Translations under genes and position numbers: made by a program
Shown here: positions 25,539 to 33,349 of the stretch, in pieces
How the letters are laid out: the number at the start of each line of letters is the position of its first letter
How positions within the stretch are numbered: the first letter of the stretch is position 1
Assembly (NCBI RefSeq): GCF_040546595.1
Contig: NZ_JBEPOB010000001.1
Span: forward strand, 1,117,001-1,181,000
Direction of reading: 5' to 3'
Source of the DNA: Bosea sp. OAE506
GTDB taxonomy: Bacteria > Pseudomonadota > Alphaproteobacteria > Rhizobiales > Beijerinckiaceae
Length of the DNA: 64,000 nt
The notes under the pieces: generated by a model
What the model was told of the DNA's origin: nothing
The model's database searches: none
Seen by the model: the letters and a program-made list of their open reading frames with translations, nothing else

Positions 25539-26072
25539 ATGCCGTCGAAGCCTTTTTCCATCCTGTTCCTGCTGCCGGTGCTGCTGCTGGCGCCCCGTTC
25601 TGGAGCCGGAGCGGCCCCGACCCAGACGCCGCCTACGGCCGCCCCGGCCGCCCTGACCTCGGATGCGGCGAGCTACTGCGCCGCGATCCGCGATCCCGCT
25701 GCGGAGGCCCGCTTCGCCTGGCAGGCGAATGCGCTGAAGGGGCTGGAGGCGAAGCTCGCCGACACCCTGAAGAAGCTCGATGAGCGCAAGGCCGAGCTGC
25801 AGATGCTGACCGACCAGCGCGCTGCCGAGGTGAAACAGGCCGAGGCCCGCATGACCGACATTTTCGCGCGGATGCGCCCCGATGCCGCCGCGCTCCAGCT
25901 CTCGGCCATGGATCAGGGCGTGGCGGTGGCCGTGCTCAGCAAGCTACCCCCACGGGCCGCGAGCGCCGTCCTCAACGAGATGGAGGCCTCGCGCGCCGCC
26001 CAGCTCGCCGAGGTGATGGGCGGCCGGCGTGCCCTTTCGACGACGCCCCCAACCGGAGTTCAGACCCGATGA
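25539..26072 (+). CDS. motE: MotE-like periplasmic flagellar protein
   Basis: MotE of Sinorhizobium is a periplasmic chaperone for MotC folding. The 177-aa product has a signal peptide (MPSKPFSILFLLPVLLLAPRSGAGA), a coiled coil (LKGLEAKLADTLKKLDERKAELQMLTDQRAAEVKQAEARM), and an MgtE-N-like end (MRPDAAALQLSAMDQGVAVAVLSKLPPRAASAVLNEMEASRAAQLAEVMGG). This matches the MotE layout and locus position before flgH. MotC is not in the window. ATGA overlap with flgH. Confidence 0.8.
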   Translation: MPSKPFSILFLLPVLLLAPRSGAGAAPTQTPPTAAPAALTSDAASYCAAIRDPAAEARFAWQANALKGLEAKLADTLKKLDERKAELQMLTDQRAAEVKQAEARMTDIFARMRPDAAALQLSAMDQGVAVAVLSKLPPRAASAVLNEMEASRAAQLAEVMGGRRALSTTPPTGVQTR

Positions 26073-26773
26073 AGCCGTTCCTCCTGGTGGCCTGTGCCGT
26101 CACCCTCGCCGGCTGCGGCACCGACATGGCCGAGCTCAACCGCGAGCCCACCCTATCGCGTGTCGGCAGCGGCCTGGCCGTCCAGCGCGATGCCATTCCA
26201 CTTGGCACGCCGGCGGGCCGGGGCGTCGATGTTGCCTTCAACTCGATCTACACCCGCCAGAGCGAGGACCTCTTCCGCGACACCCGCGCCATGAAGACGG
26301 GCGACGTCGTCACGGTGAAGATCTCGATCAACGACAAGGCCAAGCTCGACAACAAGTCGGATCGCTCGCGCAATTCCGCGGCGAAATACGGCCTCGGCTT
26401 CCTCGCGAACTTCAACGGCGCCTCGGGTGATGCGTCGGCGAGCGCGAACGCCAGCTCCGATACCTCCTCGCGCGGCCGGGGCCTGACCGACCGCTCGGAA
26501 GAGGTCGAGATGTCGGTCGCCGCCGTGGTCACCGAGATCCTGCCCAACGGCAATCTCGTCATCAACGGCTCGCAGGAGGTGCGCGTCAACTACGACATGC
26601 GCGTGCTCAACGTCACCGGCATCGTGCGCCCGCGCGACATCACCGGCAACAATGTCGTCTCCTACGAGAAGATCGCCGAGGCGCGAATCTCCTATGGCGG
26701 GCGCGGCCGCGGCATGGAGGTGCAGCAGCCGGCCTGGGGCCAGCAGCTCGTCGACAAGGTCACCCCCTTCTGA
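26069..26773 (+). CDS. flgH: Flagellar L-ring protein FlgH
   Basis: FlgH is the outer-membrane lipoprotein forming the L ring. The 234-aa product has a lipobox, LAGC, with the modified cysteine at residue 16. Conserved text follows: SEDLFRDTRAMKTGDVVTVKISINDKAKLDNKSDRSR and the end GNLVINGSQEVRVNYDMRVLNVTGIVRPRDI...ISYGGRGRG. It is coupled on both sides by overlapping start/stop codons. Confidence 0.96.
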   Translation: MKPFLLVACAVTLAGCGTDMAELNREPTLSRVGSGLAVQRDAIPLGTPAGRGVDVAFNSIYTRQSEDLFRDTRAMKTGDVVTVKISINDKAKLDNKSDRSRNSAAKYGLGFLANFNGASGDASASANASSDTSSRGRGLTDRSEEVEMSVAAVVTEILPNGNLVINGSQEVRVNYDMRVLNVTGIVRPRDITGNNVVSYEKIAEARISYGGRGRGMEVQQPAWGQQLVDKVTPF

Positions 26774-27297
26774 TGGCGCGCTCTCTGCCCAGGCTGCCCG
26801 GCCCGCGCCAAGGCCTGCGCCAAGGTCGGCGGCTGCCGCCGCGGGCGCTGCTGGCGGCTGCGCCGGTGCTGATCCTAACCGCGCTGGCGGCGGCGGCCGG
26901 CGCGCTCTGGGGCTTCCGGGTCGTCGGCACGGTCGAGAGCACGGTGATGAAGCGGATGGAGGCGGCGACGCCCGATCTCGCGGTCAACCCGCAGATGACC
27001 GGGACGCTGGTGATGAAGAAGCTGCCGCCGATCGTCACCAATCTCGCGGCTCCGGCCAATACCTGGGTGCGGCTGGAGGCGGCCCTGCTGCTCGAGCAGA
27101 AGACAGCGCTGGGCGCCGACCCGCTGGTCGGCGCCATCACCGAGGACATCCTCGGCTTCCTGCGCAGCGTCACCGCGCAGCAGATGGAAGGGGCGGCCGG
27201 CCTGCGCAATTTGCGCGAGGACCTGACCGAGCGCGTCGCGATCCGCTCCAAGGGCGTCGTGCGCGACATCGTCATCGAAACGCTGGTGGTGCAGTGA
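26773..27297 (+). CDS. fliL: Flagellar basal-body-associated protein FliL
   Basis: FliL is a single-pass membrane protein that surrounds the stator. The 174-aa product has a basic N-terminal stretch, a membrane helix (ALLAAAPVLILTALAAAAGALWGF) and a periplasmic stomatin-like domain. Its C-terminus reads LRNLREDLTERVAIRSKGVVRDIVIETLVVQ, the family ending. It starts on the flgH stop (TGATG) and ends inside the fliP start (GTGA). Confidence 0.9.
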   Translation: MARSLPRLPGPRQGLRQGRRLPPRALLAAAPVLILTALAAAAGALWGFRVVGTVESTVMKRMEAATPDLAVNPQMTGTLVMKKLPPIVTNLAAPANTWVRLEAALLLEQKTALGADPLVGAITEDILGFLRSVTAQQMEGAAGLRNLREDLTERVAIRSKGVVRDIVIETLVVQ

Positions 27298-28031
27298 TCC
27301 GGATCCTCGCGGTATTCTCGACCCTGCTCGCCGGCACGGCCGCCGCGCAGGCGCAGTCCTTCGGGCTGGAGGGCCTGCTGCCACCGGGCGGCGCCTCGGC
27401 CTCGGGCCGCATCGTCCAGATCGTGGCGATGCTGACGGTGCTCTCGGTCGCGCCCGGGCTCTTGATGATGGTCACCAGCTTCAGCCGCTTCGTGATCGCG
27501 CTGTCCTTCCTGCGCTCGGGGCTCGGCCTGCAGAGCACGCCCGCCAATCTGATCCTGGTCAGCCTGGCGCTGTTCATGACCTTCTTCGTAATGGCGCCGA
27601 CCTTCGACAAGGCCTGGCAGGACGGCGTGCTGCCGCTGGTCGAGAACCGGATCAGCGAAAGCGAGGCCTATGCGAAGATCACAGCGCCGTTCCGCGACTT
27701 CATGCTGGCGCAGACGCGGCCGCAGGACTTACGCCTCTTCGCCGATCTGGCGCCGGCCGGCATCCGCCCGCAGGACCCGTCGCAGGCGGTCGATCTGCGG
27801 GTGCTGATTCCGTCCTTCATGATCTCGGAACTCAGGCGCGCCTTCGAGATCGGCTTCCTGATCGCGCTGCCCTTCCTGGTGATCGACATGATCGTCGCGA
27901 CGATCGTGATGTCGATGGGCATGATGATGCTGCCGCCCACCGTGATCTCGCTGCCCTTCAAGGTGATCTTCTTCGTCCTGATCGACGGCTGGAACCTGCT
28001 GATCGGCGGGCTGGTGCGCTCCTACAGTTGA
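27294..28031 (+). CDS. fliP: Flagellar export gate protein FliP
   Basis: FliP is a core export-gate subunit of the type III apparatus. The 245-aa product starts with a cleavable signal-like segment (IRILAVFSTLLAGTAAAQAQS) and carries the family blocks APGLLMMVTSFSRFVIALSFLRSGLGLQSTPANLILVSLALFMTFFVM and FMISELRRAFEIGFLIALPFLVIDMIVATIVMSMGMMMLPP. The GTG start at 27294 overlaps the fliL stop; the frame runs back to 26652 only as a shadow of flgH/fliL. Confidence 0.96.
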   Translation: MIRILAVFSTLLAGTAAAQAQSFGLEGLLPPGGASASGRIVQIVAMLTVLSVAPGLLMMVTSFSRFVIALSFLRSGLGLQSTPANLILVSLALFMTFFVMAPTFDKAWQDGVLPLVENRISESEAYAKITAPFRDFMLAQTRPQDLRLFADLAPAGIRPQDPSQAVDLRVLIPSFMISELRRAFEIGFLIALPFLVIDMIVATIVMSMGMMMLPPTVISLPFKVIFFVLIDGWNLLIGGLVRSYS

Positions 28032-28105
28032 GCGGGGACAAGTTGCCCTGCCGATCCCCGCCGACGCCGCGGGGACCATGATGGCCTCCTTTCGGGAGGG
28101 CGGCC

Positions 28106-28693
28106 ATGTCGATGCAGCGAAGCGGTGCGGATGCCGGCGTTCCTCCGACGTCTGCAGCCCTGTCGGTGACGCGGGAGCGCCTGTTGCGGCTGGCACCGCA
28201 GGGGCGGGCCGCGATCATCGAGGGGCTCGCCGCTTCGTTCGACCGGTCGGCTGCGGCGGCCGGGATCATCACCCGCCTGCAGCTCTGCCATTTCCTGTCC
28301 CAGGCCGCCCATGAAAGCGACCGTTTCCGGACGCTGGAGGAGTATGGCGGGCGCGCCTATTTCGCCCGCTATGACGGGCGCCGCGATCTCGGCAACACGC
28401 AGGCCGGCGACGGCGTGCGCTATCACGGGCGTGGCCTCTTCCAGCTGACGGGGCGCGCCAATTACCGCCACTACGGGGCGCTGATCGCCGTCGACCTCGA
28501 AGGCTCGCCCGAGCGGGCCAAGGAGCCGGCGGTCTCGCTGGCCATCGCCTTCGCCTATTGGCGCGACCGCGGCTGCAACGAAGCCGCCGATGCCGACGAC
28601 GTCGTCGCGGTGACGAGGCTGATCAATGGCGGGCGCAACGGGCTTTCGCAGCGCCGCCGGTTGCTGGCGCTGGCGAAGACGATCTGGGTCTGA
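28106..28693 (+). CDS. GH19-type chitinase/lysozyme-like hydrolase
   Basis: Glycoside hydrolase family 19 enzymes cut chitin or peptidoglycan, and phage endolysins of this fold are common. The 195-aa product has the catalytic region QLCHFLSQAAHESDRFRTLEEYGG (likely acid E70, second Glu E78/E79). The substrate-cleft motif is YHGRGLFQLTGRANYRHYG, and the end LINGGRNGLSQRR is family-typical. No signal peptide or membrane helix is seen. GGAGG lies before the ATG. It follows fliP by 74 bp, in the same direction, and could belong to the flagellar transcript; a phage relic is the alternative. Confidence 0.82.
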   Translation: MSMQRSGADAGVPPTSAALSVTRERLLRLAPQGRAAIIEGLAASFDRSAAAAGIITRLQLCHFLSQAAHESDRFRTLEEYGGRAYFARYDGRRDLGNTQAGDGVRYHGRGLFQLTGRANYRHYGALIAVDLEGSPERAKEPAVSLAIAFAYWRDRGCNEAADADDVVAVTRLINGGRNGLSQRRRLLALAKTIWV

Positions 28694-28712
28694 GATCTGC
28701 GTCGGAGATCTG

Positions 28713-28795
28713 CGTCATTCTCGGGCTTGACCCGAGAATCTCACGACCCGTTGCCTCTGGTTTCCGAGATGGTCGGGTCAAGCCCGACCATGACG
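28713..28795. repeat. Intergenic palindromic repeat, family C (copy 1)
   Basis: Two adjacent hairpins: TCTCGGGCTTGACCCGAGA at 28719-28737, and ATGGTCGGG / CCCGACCAT at 28769-28791. Outer CGTCA/TGACG ends close the element. A 38-base stretch is identical to the reverse complement of 62948-62985, so the two loci carry the same element in opposite orientation. Confidence 0.8.
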
Positions 28796-28809
28796 TGCGG
28801 GCCGGGTTC

Positions 28810-29964
28810 TTATGCGTGCCCGGCCTTCAGCGCTTGGTCGAGGTCGGCATAGAGGTCGTCGAGATCCTCGATGCCGGTCGAGAGGCGCAGCAGGTCGGGC
28901 GGGCAGGGCGAACCCGCGCCCTCGATCGAGGCGCGATGCTCGATCAGGCTCTCGACGCCGCCGAGAGAGGTCGCGCGCTTGTACAGTTCGACATGCGCGG
29001 CAGCCTTGACCGCCGCCGCCTCGCCGCCGACCACCTGCACCGAGAGCATGTAGCCGAAGCCGCCTTCCATCTGGCGCGCGGCGATGTCGTGGCCGGGATG
29101 CTGCGGCAGGCCGGGATAGAGCACGCGCGCCACCAGCGGATGGGCCGAGAGCTTCTGCGCCAGCGTCATCGCCGAGGCGCTCTGGCGCTCCTGCCGGACA
29201 TGGAGCGTGCGCATGCCGCGCATCAGCAGATAGGCCTCGAAGGGGCCGAGAATGCCGCCCTGGCCCTTGCGCACGGTCTTGATGCGGTTCCAGAATTCGT
29301 CGTCCTCGCGGGCGCAGAGCGCGCCGGCGACCACGTCGGAATGGCCGTTCAGCACCTTGGTCGCGGCATGCATGACGATGTCTGCGCCGAGCTGCAGCGG
29401 GCGCGTATGCACGGGCGAGGCGCAGGTCGAGTCCACCGCGAGCTTGGCGCCGGCCTTGTGGGCGATCTCGGCGGCGGCCGCGATGTCGGTGATCGTCCAG
29501 AGCGGGTTCGAGGGCGTCTCGGCCCAGACCAGCTTGGTCTTTCCGGGCTTCATCGCCGCCTGCAGCGCGGCGAGGTCGTCCGTCTCGACGAAGTCGATGA
29601 CGAGGCCCCAGCGGGTCGCTTCCGTCAGCAGCCAGGAGCGCAGCGCCCAGTACATCACCTTGGAGGCGACGACATGATCACCCGGCGAGAGCGCCTGGAA
29701 GACGGCGGTCGCTGCCGCCATCCCGGAGCCGAACAGCAGCGCGCCGGCCTTGGCCTGCTCCAGCATGGCAAGCACGCTCTCGGCCTCGCGCGTCGTCTCG
29801 TTGTCGGGCCGGCCATAGACGAAGCCGCCGGAATAGCCGTTGTCCTCGTCGCGGATATAGGTCGTCGAGACATGGATCGGCGGCACGACGCCCTTGGTCA
29901 GCGGGTCGATCTTGCCCATGGCCTGGGCGGCGAGCGAGCGGGGGTGGAAGGGGCGCTGGGGCAT
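28810..29964 (-). CDS. Cystathionine gamma-synthase/lyase-type PLP enzyme
   Basis: This is a trans-sulfuration enzyme of the Cys/Met metabolism PLP family. The 384-aa product has the FVYGRPDNETTREAESVLAMLE block, the LLFGSGMAAATAVFQAL cofactor-phosphate region, and the PLP lysine K203 in HAATKVLNGHSDVVAGAL. It ends with LGGVESLIEHRAS and LLRLSTGIEDLDDLYADL. Whether it makes cystathionine (MetB), cleaves it (MetC/gamma-lyase) or uses O-acetylhomoserine cannot be settled from sequence alone. Confidence 0.93.
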   Translation of the reverse strand: MPQRPFHPRSLAAQAMGKIDPLTKGVVPPIHVSTTYIRDEDNGYSGGFVYGRPDNETTREAESVLAMLEQAKAGALLFGSGMAAATAVFQALSPGDHVVASKVMYWALRSWLLTEATRWGLVIDFVETDDLAALQAAMKPGKTKLVWAETPSNPLWTITDIAAAAEIAHKAGAKLAVDSTCASPVHTRPLQLGADIVMHAATKVLNGHSDVVAGALCAREDDEFWNRIKTVRKGQGGILGPFEAYLLMRGMRTLHVRQERQSASAMTLAQKLSAHPLVARVLYPGLPQHPGHDIAARQMEGGFGYMLSVQVVGGEAAAVKAAAHVELYKRATSLGGVESLIEHRASIEGAGSPCPPDLLRLSTGIEDLDDLYADLDQALKAGHA

Positions 29965-30076
29965 GACGATCCGCGAAAGTTCCAGGAGGGACTAAAAACG
30001 CATCTGGCGCAGGCCGGGGGCCCGGCGCAAGAGCTGCGACCTTGCCATGGGCGCAGGGCGCCTCCATGTCACGATC

Positions 30077-30586
30077 ATGAGCACGCCGCCATCCCTCGCG
30101 CCCGCACGTCCCCGCCCGTTCTGGATCGACGCCCTGATCGCGATCCTGCCCGTCGTCGCGGTGTCGCTGCTCGGCAATGCCGTCACCATCCCGCAGGTCC
30201 TGACCTGGTACCCGACGATCGCCAAGCCGCCCTTCAACCCGCCCAACTGGGTGTTCGGCCCGGTCTGGACGACGCTGTTCGCGCTGATGGCCTATGGCGT
30301 CTGGCGCATCCTGCGGCTGCCGGCGGGCACGCCGGGGCGGGCCAGGGCGATGATCGCCTATCACGTGCAGCTCGCGCTCAACCTCGCCTGGTCCTGCGTC
30401 TTCTTCGGCCTCAACAGCCCGCTCGGCGGCCTGTTGGTGATCGTGCCCTTCCTGGCGATGATCCTGGTCACGATCGCTCTCTTTGCCCGGCTGGATCGTC
30501 TGGCCGCGAATCTGCAATGGCCCTATGTCGCCTGGGTCTCGTTTGCGACGCTGCTGAACGTCTCGATCTGGTGGCTGAACCGCTAA
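30077..30586 (+). CDS. tspO: TspO/MBR family membrane protein
   Basis: TspO is a tryptophan-rich outer-membrane or cytoplasmic-membrane protein that binds porphyrins and cholesterol-like ligands. The 169-aa product has five predicted helices and the signature WYPTIAKPPFNPPNWVFGPVWTTLFALMAYGVW, then LALNLAWSCVFFGLNSPLGG and a final WVSFATLLNVSIWWLNR. The ATG at 30077 is preferred over an upstream frame start at 30047, which lacks family sequence. Confidence 0.92.
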   Translation: MSTPPSLAPARPRPFWIDALIAILPVVAVSLLGNAVTIPQVLTWYPTIAKPPFNPPNWVFGPVWTTLFALMAYGVWRILRLPAGTPGRARAMIAYHVQLALNLAWSCVFFGLNSPLGGLLVIVPFLAMILVTIALFARLDRLAANLQWPYVAWVSFATLLNVSIWWLNR

Positions 30587-30595
30587 TAAGGCGCT

Positions 30596-30970
30596 TCAGC
30601 CGATCGAGCGTTCGATCACTTTCAACACCGTGCTGCGCAGTTCGGCGATGGTGAAGGGCTTGGTCATCACCTCCTCCACGATGGCGTCGAGGCTGCGGGC
30701 GCGCTCGCGCTGCTCGGCATAGCCGGTCATCAGCATGATCGGCAGGTCCGGAAAGGCCTGTTTGGCGGCCAGCGCCAGCGCGATCCCGTCCATCAGCGGC
30801 ATGCGGATGTCGGTCAAGAGCAGGTCGAAATGCCCGCCCTCGGCGATCAGCGTGTCGAGCGCCTCGGCGCCGTCGGCCGCCGTCAGGCAGGAATGGCCGT
30901 CCATGGCCAGGCCGCGGGCCACCAGCGTCCGCAGCGGCTCCTCGTCATCGACCACCAGAATACGCGACAT
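30596..30970 (-). CDS. cpdR: Single-domain response regulator CpdR
   Basis: CpdR is an adaptor whose unphosphorylated form directs ClpXP to degrade cell-cycle regulators in Caulobacter and rhizobia. The 124-aa product is a lone receiver domain: acidic pair in ILVVDDEE, phospho-acceptor D54 in LLTDIRMPLMDG, the MTGYAEQRERA loop, and the lysine in MTKPFTIAELR. There is no output domain. The MTGYAEQ loop and the KPFT...EL end favour CpdR over other single-domain regulators. It lies 3 bp after hpt in one operon. Confidence 0.82.
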   Translation of the reverse strand: MSRILVVDDEEPLRTLVARGLAMDGHSCLTAADGAEALDTLIAEGGHFDLLLTDIRMPLMDGIALALAAKQAFPDLPIMLMTGYAEQRERARSLDAIVEEVMTKPFTIAELRSTVLKVIERSIG

Positions 30971-30973
30971 GGC

Positions 30974-31534
30974 TCAGATCCCCGGGAGGCCGGCCTGGTC
31001 GGCGGTTTCGATGACGCCGACATAGGGCAGCTGCCGATAGGAATGGGCAACATCCATGCCATAGCCGACAACGAAATAGTCCGGGCATTCGAAGCCGACA
31101 TGCTCGGCCACGATATTGACCGCACGCTTGCCAGGCTTCTCCAGCAGAACGGCGGAGGACACCTTGGCGGCGCCGCGCGCCGCGAGCAGGTCCTTGGCGA
31201 AGGCCAACGTACGGCCCGATTCCAGGATGTCGTCGACGAGCAGCACCTCGCGCCCGCGGACGTCGCTTTGCACATCGCGCAGGATCTCGACCTGGCCGGA
31301 GGAGACGGTGGCCGCGCGGTAGCTCGAGAGATGCACGAACTCGACCTGCGGCGTCATGCCGACGCGGTGCATGGCGCGGATCAGGTCGGCGACAAACATG
31401 AAACTGCCCTTGAGGACCGCGACCACGAGCAGGTCGGCCGGGGCCGTCGCGGCGATCGCAGCCGCCATCTCCTCGTTGCGGCGCGCGATCGTCGCTTCGT
31501 CGTACAGCACCCTGATGCGCCGTGGCTCCGACAT
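30974..31534 (-). CDS. hpt: Hypoxanthine phosphoribosyltransferase
   Basis: It salvages hypoxanthine (and guanine) to IMP (GMP) with PRPP. The 186-aa product has the PRPP-binding motif VLLVDDILESGRTLAFAKDLL, the flexible loop HLSSYRAATVSSGQV, and the C-terminal FVVGYGMDVAHSYRQLPYVGVI. Length is normal. It is followed by cpdR. Confidence 0.94.
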   Translation of the reverse strand: MSEPRRIRVLYDEATIARRNEEMAAAIAATAPADLLVVAVLKGSFMFVADLIRAMHRVGMTPQVEFVHLSSYRAATVSSGQVEILRDVQSDVRGREVLLVDDILESGRTLAFAKDLLAARGAAKVSSAVLLEKPGKRAVNIVAEHVGFECPDYFVVGYGMDVAHSYRQLPYVGVIETADQAGLPGI

Positions 31535-31669
31535 GATGTGGTCGTCCTTTCACGGAGCGCCCCGCGGGGGCGCGTCCTGGAGATGATGTGTGGTCTGAGG
31601 TTTAGAGCGCCTGATCCGAACTGAACAGGCCCGCGCGCGCCGGCACCGTCGCCGGAGCGCTCCGGCCGC

Positions 31670-32494
31670 TCAGGGGCGTCCCGGCGCGGCGGGGCCGGAA
31701 GCGGCGAATCGCACCAGAACGGTCTGGCCCGTCGCCGGCGGCGCGGCCAGCCTTGCACGGAAGCGCATCAGCTCCGCCGGCTCCAGTTCGGGGCGGGGCG
31801 GATCGGTTTTCCAGCTGTAGAGCGTCTGCCCGGAGGCATCCTGCACCGCGACCTCGATCGGCGGCACGCGCGTCTGGCTCTTGGTGATGTTGGTAACGTC
31901 GCCCTCGACCACGAGGAACCGACCGGCCGCATCGTCGACGAGGCCGCTCTCGATCGCGCCGAGCTTCAGCCCGCGGATATTGACCGGGAAGCCGAGCTTC
32001 TCGAAGACGTCGGCGAGTTGCGGGGCGGCCCGCGCTGCGCGGTCACGCTCCATGATGAGACCACCGAGCAGGGCGACCCCGAGCAGCGAGAGCGCCGCAG
32101 CGGCGACGACCGCGCGCGAGGGCTTCACCTTGGCCTTGGAGCCCTTGCGGCCAGGACGATGGCCGCGCTTGCCGCGCGGATGGGCCGGGCCGGTGGCGTC
32201 CGGGCCCTCGGCACCGTGACTTTCCGCACCCTGGCCATCCGTGCCTTGACCGTCGGTGCTCTGGCCCTCGGCCGTCACGGCCGAGACCTGGGCGTCGACC
32301 GCGGCGGCCTGCTCGAGTTCCTCGTTGAGAAGGGCTTGGGTTTCCTCGGGCGTCGGAGCCTCGGGCAGCTCGGGCTCGGGCGCAACGTGCCAGAGCGTCT
32401 GGCAGCTCGCGCAGCGCACCTTGCGCCCGTCGGGGCCGAGCTTGGCGCCGTCGAGTTCGTAGCGGCTGGCGCAGGATGGGCAGACGATCAGCAT
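31670..32494 (-). CDS. Zinc-ribbon (MJ0042) and DUF3426 membrane protein
   Basis: The 274-aa product starts MLIVCPSCASRYELDGAKLG, with zinc-ligand cysteines C5, C8, C28 and C31 (MJ0042-type ribbon). A low-complexity acidic/Gly region (residues 45-130) follows, then a membrane helix (AVVAAAALSLLGVALLGGLIM) and a DUF3426-type domain containing FLVVEGDVTNITKSQTRVPPIEVAVQDASGQTLYSW. The ATG at 32494 is chosen because the zinc ribbon starts there. Function is unknown. It is divergent from ftsE. Confidence 0.88.
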   Translation of the reverse strand: MLIVCPSCASRYELDGAKLGPDGRKVRCASCQTLWHVAPEPELPEAPTPEETQALLNEELEQAAAVDAQVSAVTAEGQSTDGQGTDGQGAESHGAEGPDATGPAHPRGKRGHRPGRKGSKAKVKPSRAVVAAAALSLLGVALLGGLIMERDRAARAAPQLADVFEKLGFPVNIRGLKLGAIESGLVDDAAGRFLVVEGDVTNITKSQTRVPPIEVAVQDASGQTLYSWKTDPPRPELEPAELMRFRARLAAPPATGQTVLVRFAASGPAAPGRP

Positions 32495-32689
32495 GGCGGC
32501 GGCCGGCGGTTCCCGAGCGGTTCGAGCCCGCGCCCGGATCTGGGGGGCGCCCACCCATTGGCGGCCGGGATGGTTAACGTCGCGTGAAGAACTTCGCGCC
32601 ATGCTCCGTCGCGACGGCTCTCCGCGCCACCGGCAACGGGTGTAGGATCGGTCGCGAAGATTCGCTGTCTGCCCCGGGGACGCAGGGAT

Positions 32690-33349
32690 TTGGTTCGGTT
32701 CGAGAATGTCGGCCTGCGATACGGCATGGGCCCGGAGGTGCTGAAGGACATCACCTTCAGCATCGAGCCGCGCTCGTTCCAGTATCTCACCGGCCCGTCG
32801 GGGGCCGGGAAGACGACCCTGATGCGCCTCGTGCTGATGGCGCTGCAGCCGACGCGCGGCCTCGTGCATCTTTTCGGGCAGGATGTCTCGCGGCTCGACG
32901 CCGCGACCTTGACCGCCTTTCGCCGCCGCATGGGCGTCGTTTTCCAGGATTTCCGACTGCTCGATCACCTCACCCTCTACGAGAATGTCGCACTGCCGCT
33001 GCGCGTGCTGGGCAAGGAGGAGGCGAGCTACCGCGCGGAGGTCGTCGAGCTGTTGCGCTGGGTCGGGCTGGGCGAGCGCATGCATGCCGTGCCGCCCGTC
33101 CTGTCCGGCGGCGAGAAGCAGCGTGCGGCGATCGCGCGCGCCCTGATCGGGCGGCCGGAACTGGTGCTCGCCGACGAGCCGACGGGCAATGTCGACCCCG
33201 CGCTCGGGCGGCGGCTGCTGCGGCTGTTCATGGAGCTGCAATCGCTCGGCACGGCCGTGGTGATCGCGACCCATGATCTCGGCCTGATGGAGCTCTACGA
33301 CGCGCCGCGCCTGGTGCTGGCCGACGGACATCTTCACGTCGATGCCTGA
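32690..33349 (+). CDS. ftsE: Cell-division ABC ATPase FtsE
   Basis: FtsE with FtsX forms an ABC-like complex that controls septal peptidoglycan hydrolases. The 219-aa product has Walker A GPSGAGKTT (near residue 40), Q-loop text VVFQDFRLLDHLTLYENVALPLRVLG, the signature LSGGEKQRAAIARAL, Walker B LVLADEPTGNVDP and H-loop ATHDLGLM. The start is TTG at 32690 (GGGGA ten bases upstream); no ATG or GTG fits the conserved N-terminus VRFENVGLRYG. It overlaps ftsX by 8 bp. Confidence 0.95.
   Translation: MVRFENVGLRYGMGPEVLKDITFSIEPRSFQYLTGPSGAGKTTLMRLVLMALQPTRGLVHLFGQDVSRLDAATLTAFRRRMGVVFQDFRLLDHLTLYENVALPLRVLGKEEASYRAEVVELLRWVGLGERMHAVPPVLSGGEKQRAAIARALIGRPELVLADEPTGNVDPALGRRLLRLFMELQSLGTAVVIATHDLGLMELYDAPRLVLADGHLHVDA

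Noticed and set aside
28032..28062. GCGGGGA...TCCCCGC inverted repeat after fliP as a terminator
   Set aside because: No T-run follows and the loop is long, so it is not a convincing terminator; the GH19 gene may be co-transcribed.
28106..28693. Prophage remnant around the GH19 gene
   Set aside because: No integrase, terminase, holin, attachment site or other phage gene is seen on either side; flagellar and metabolic genes flank it directly.
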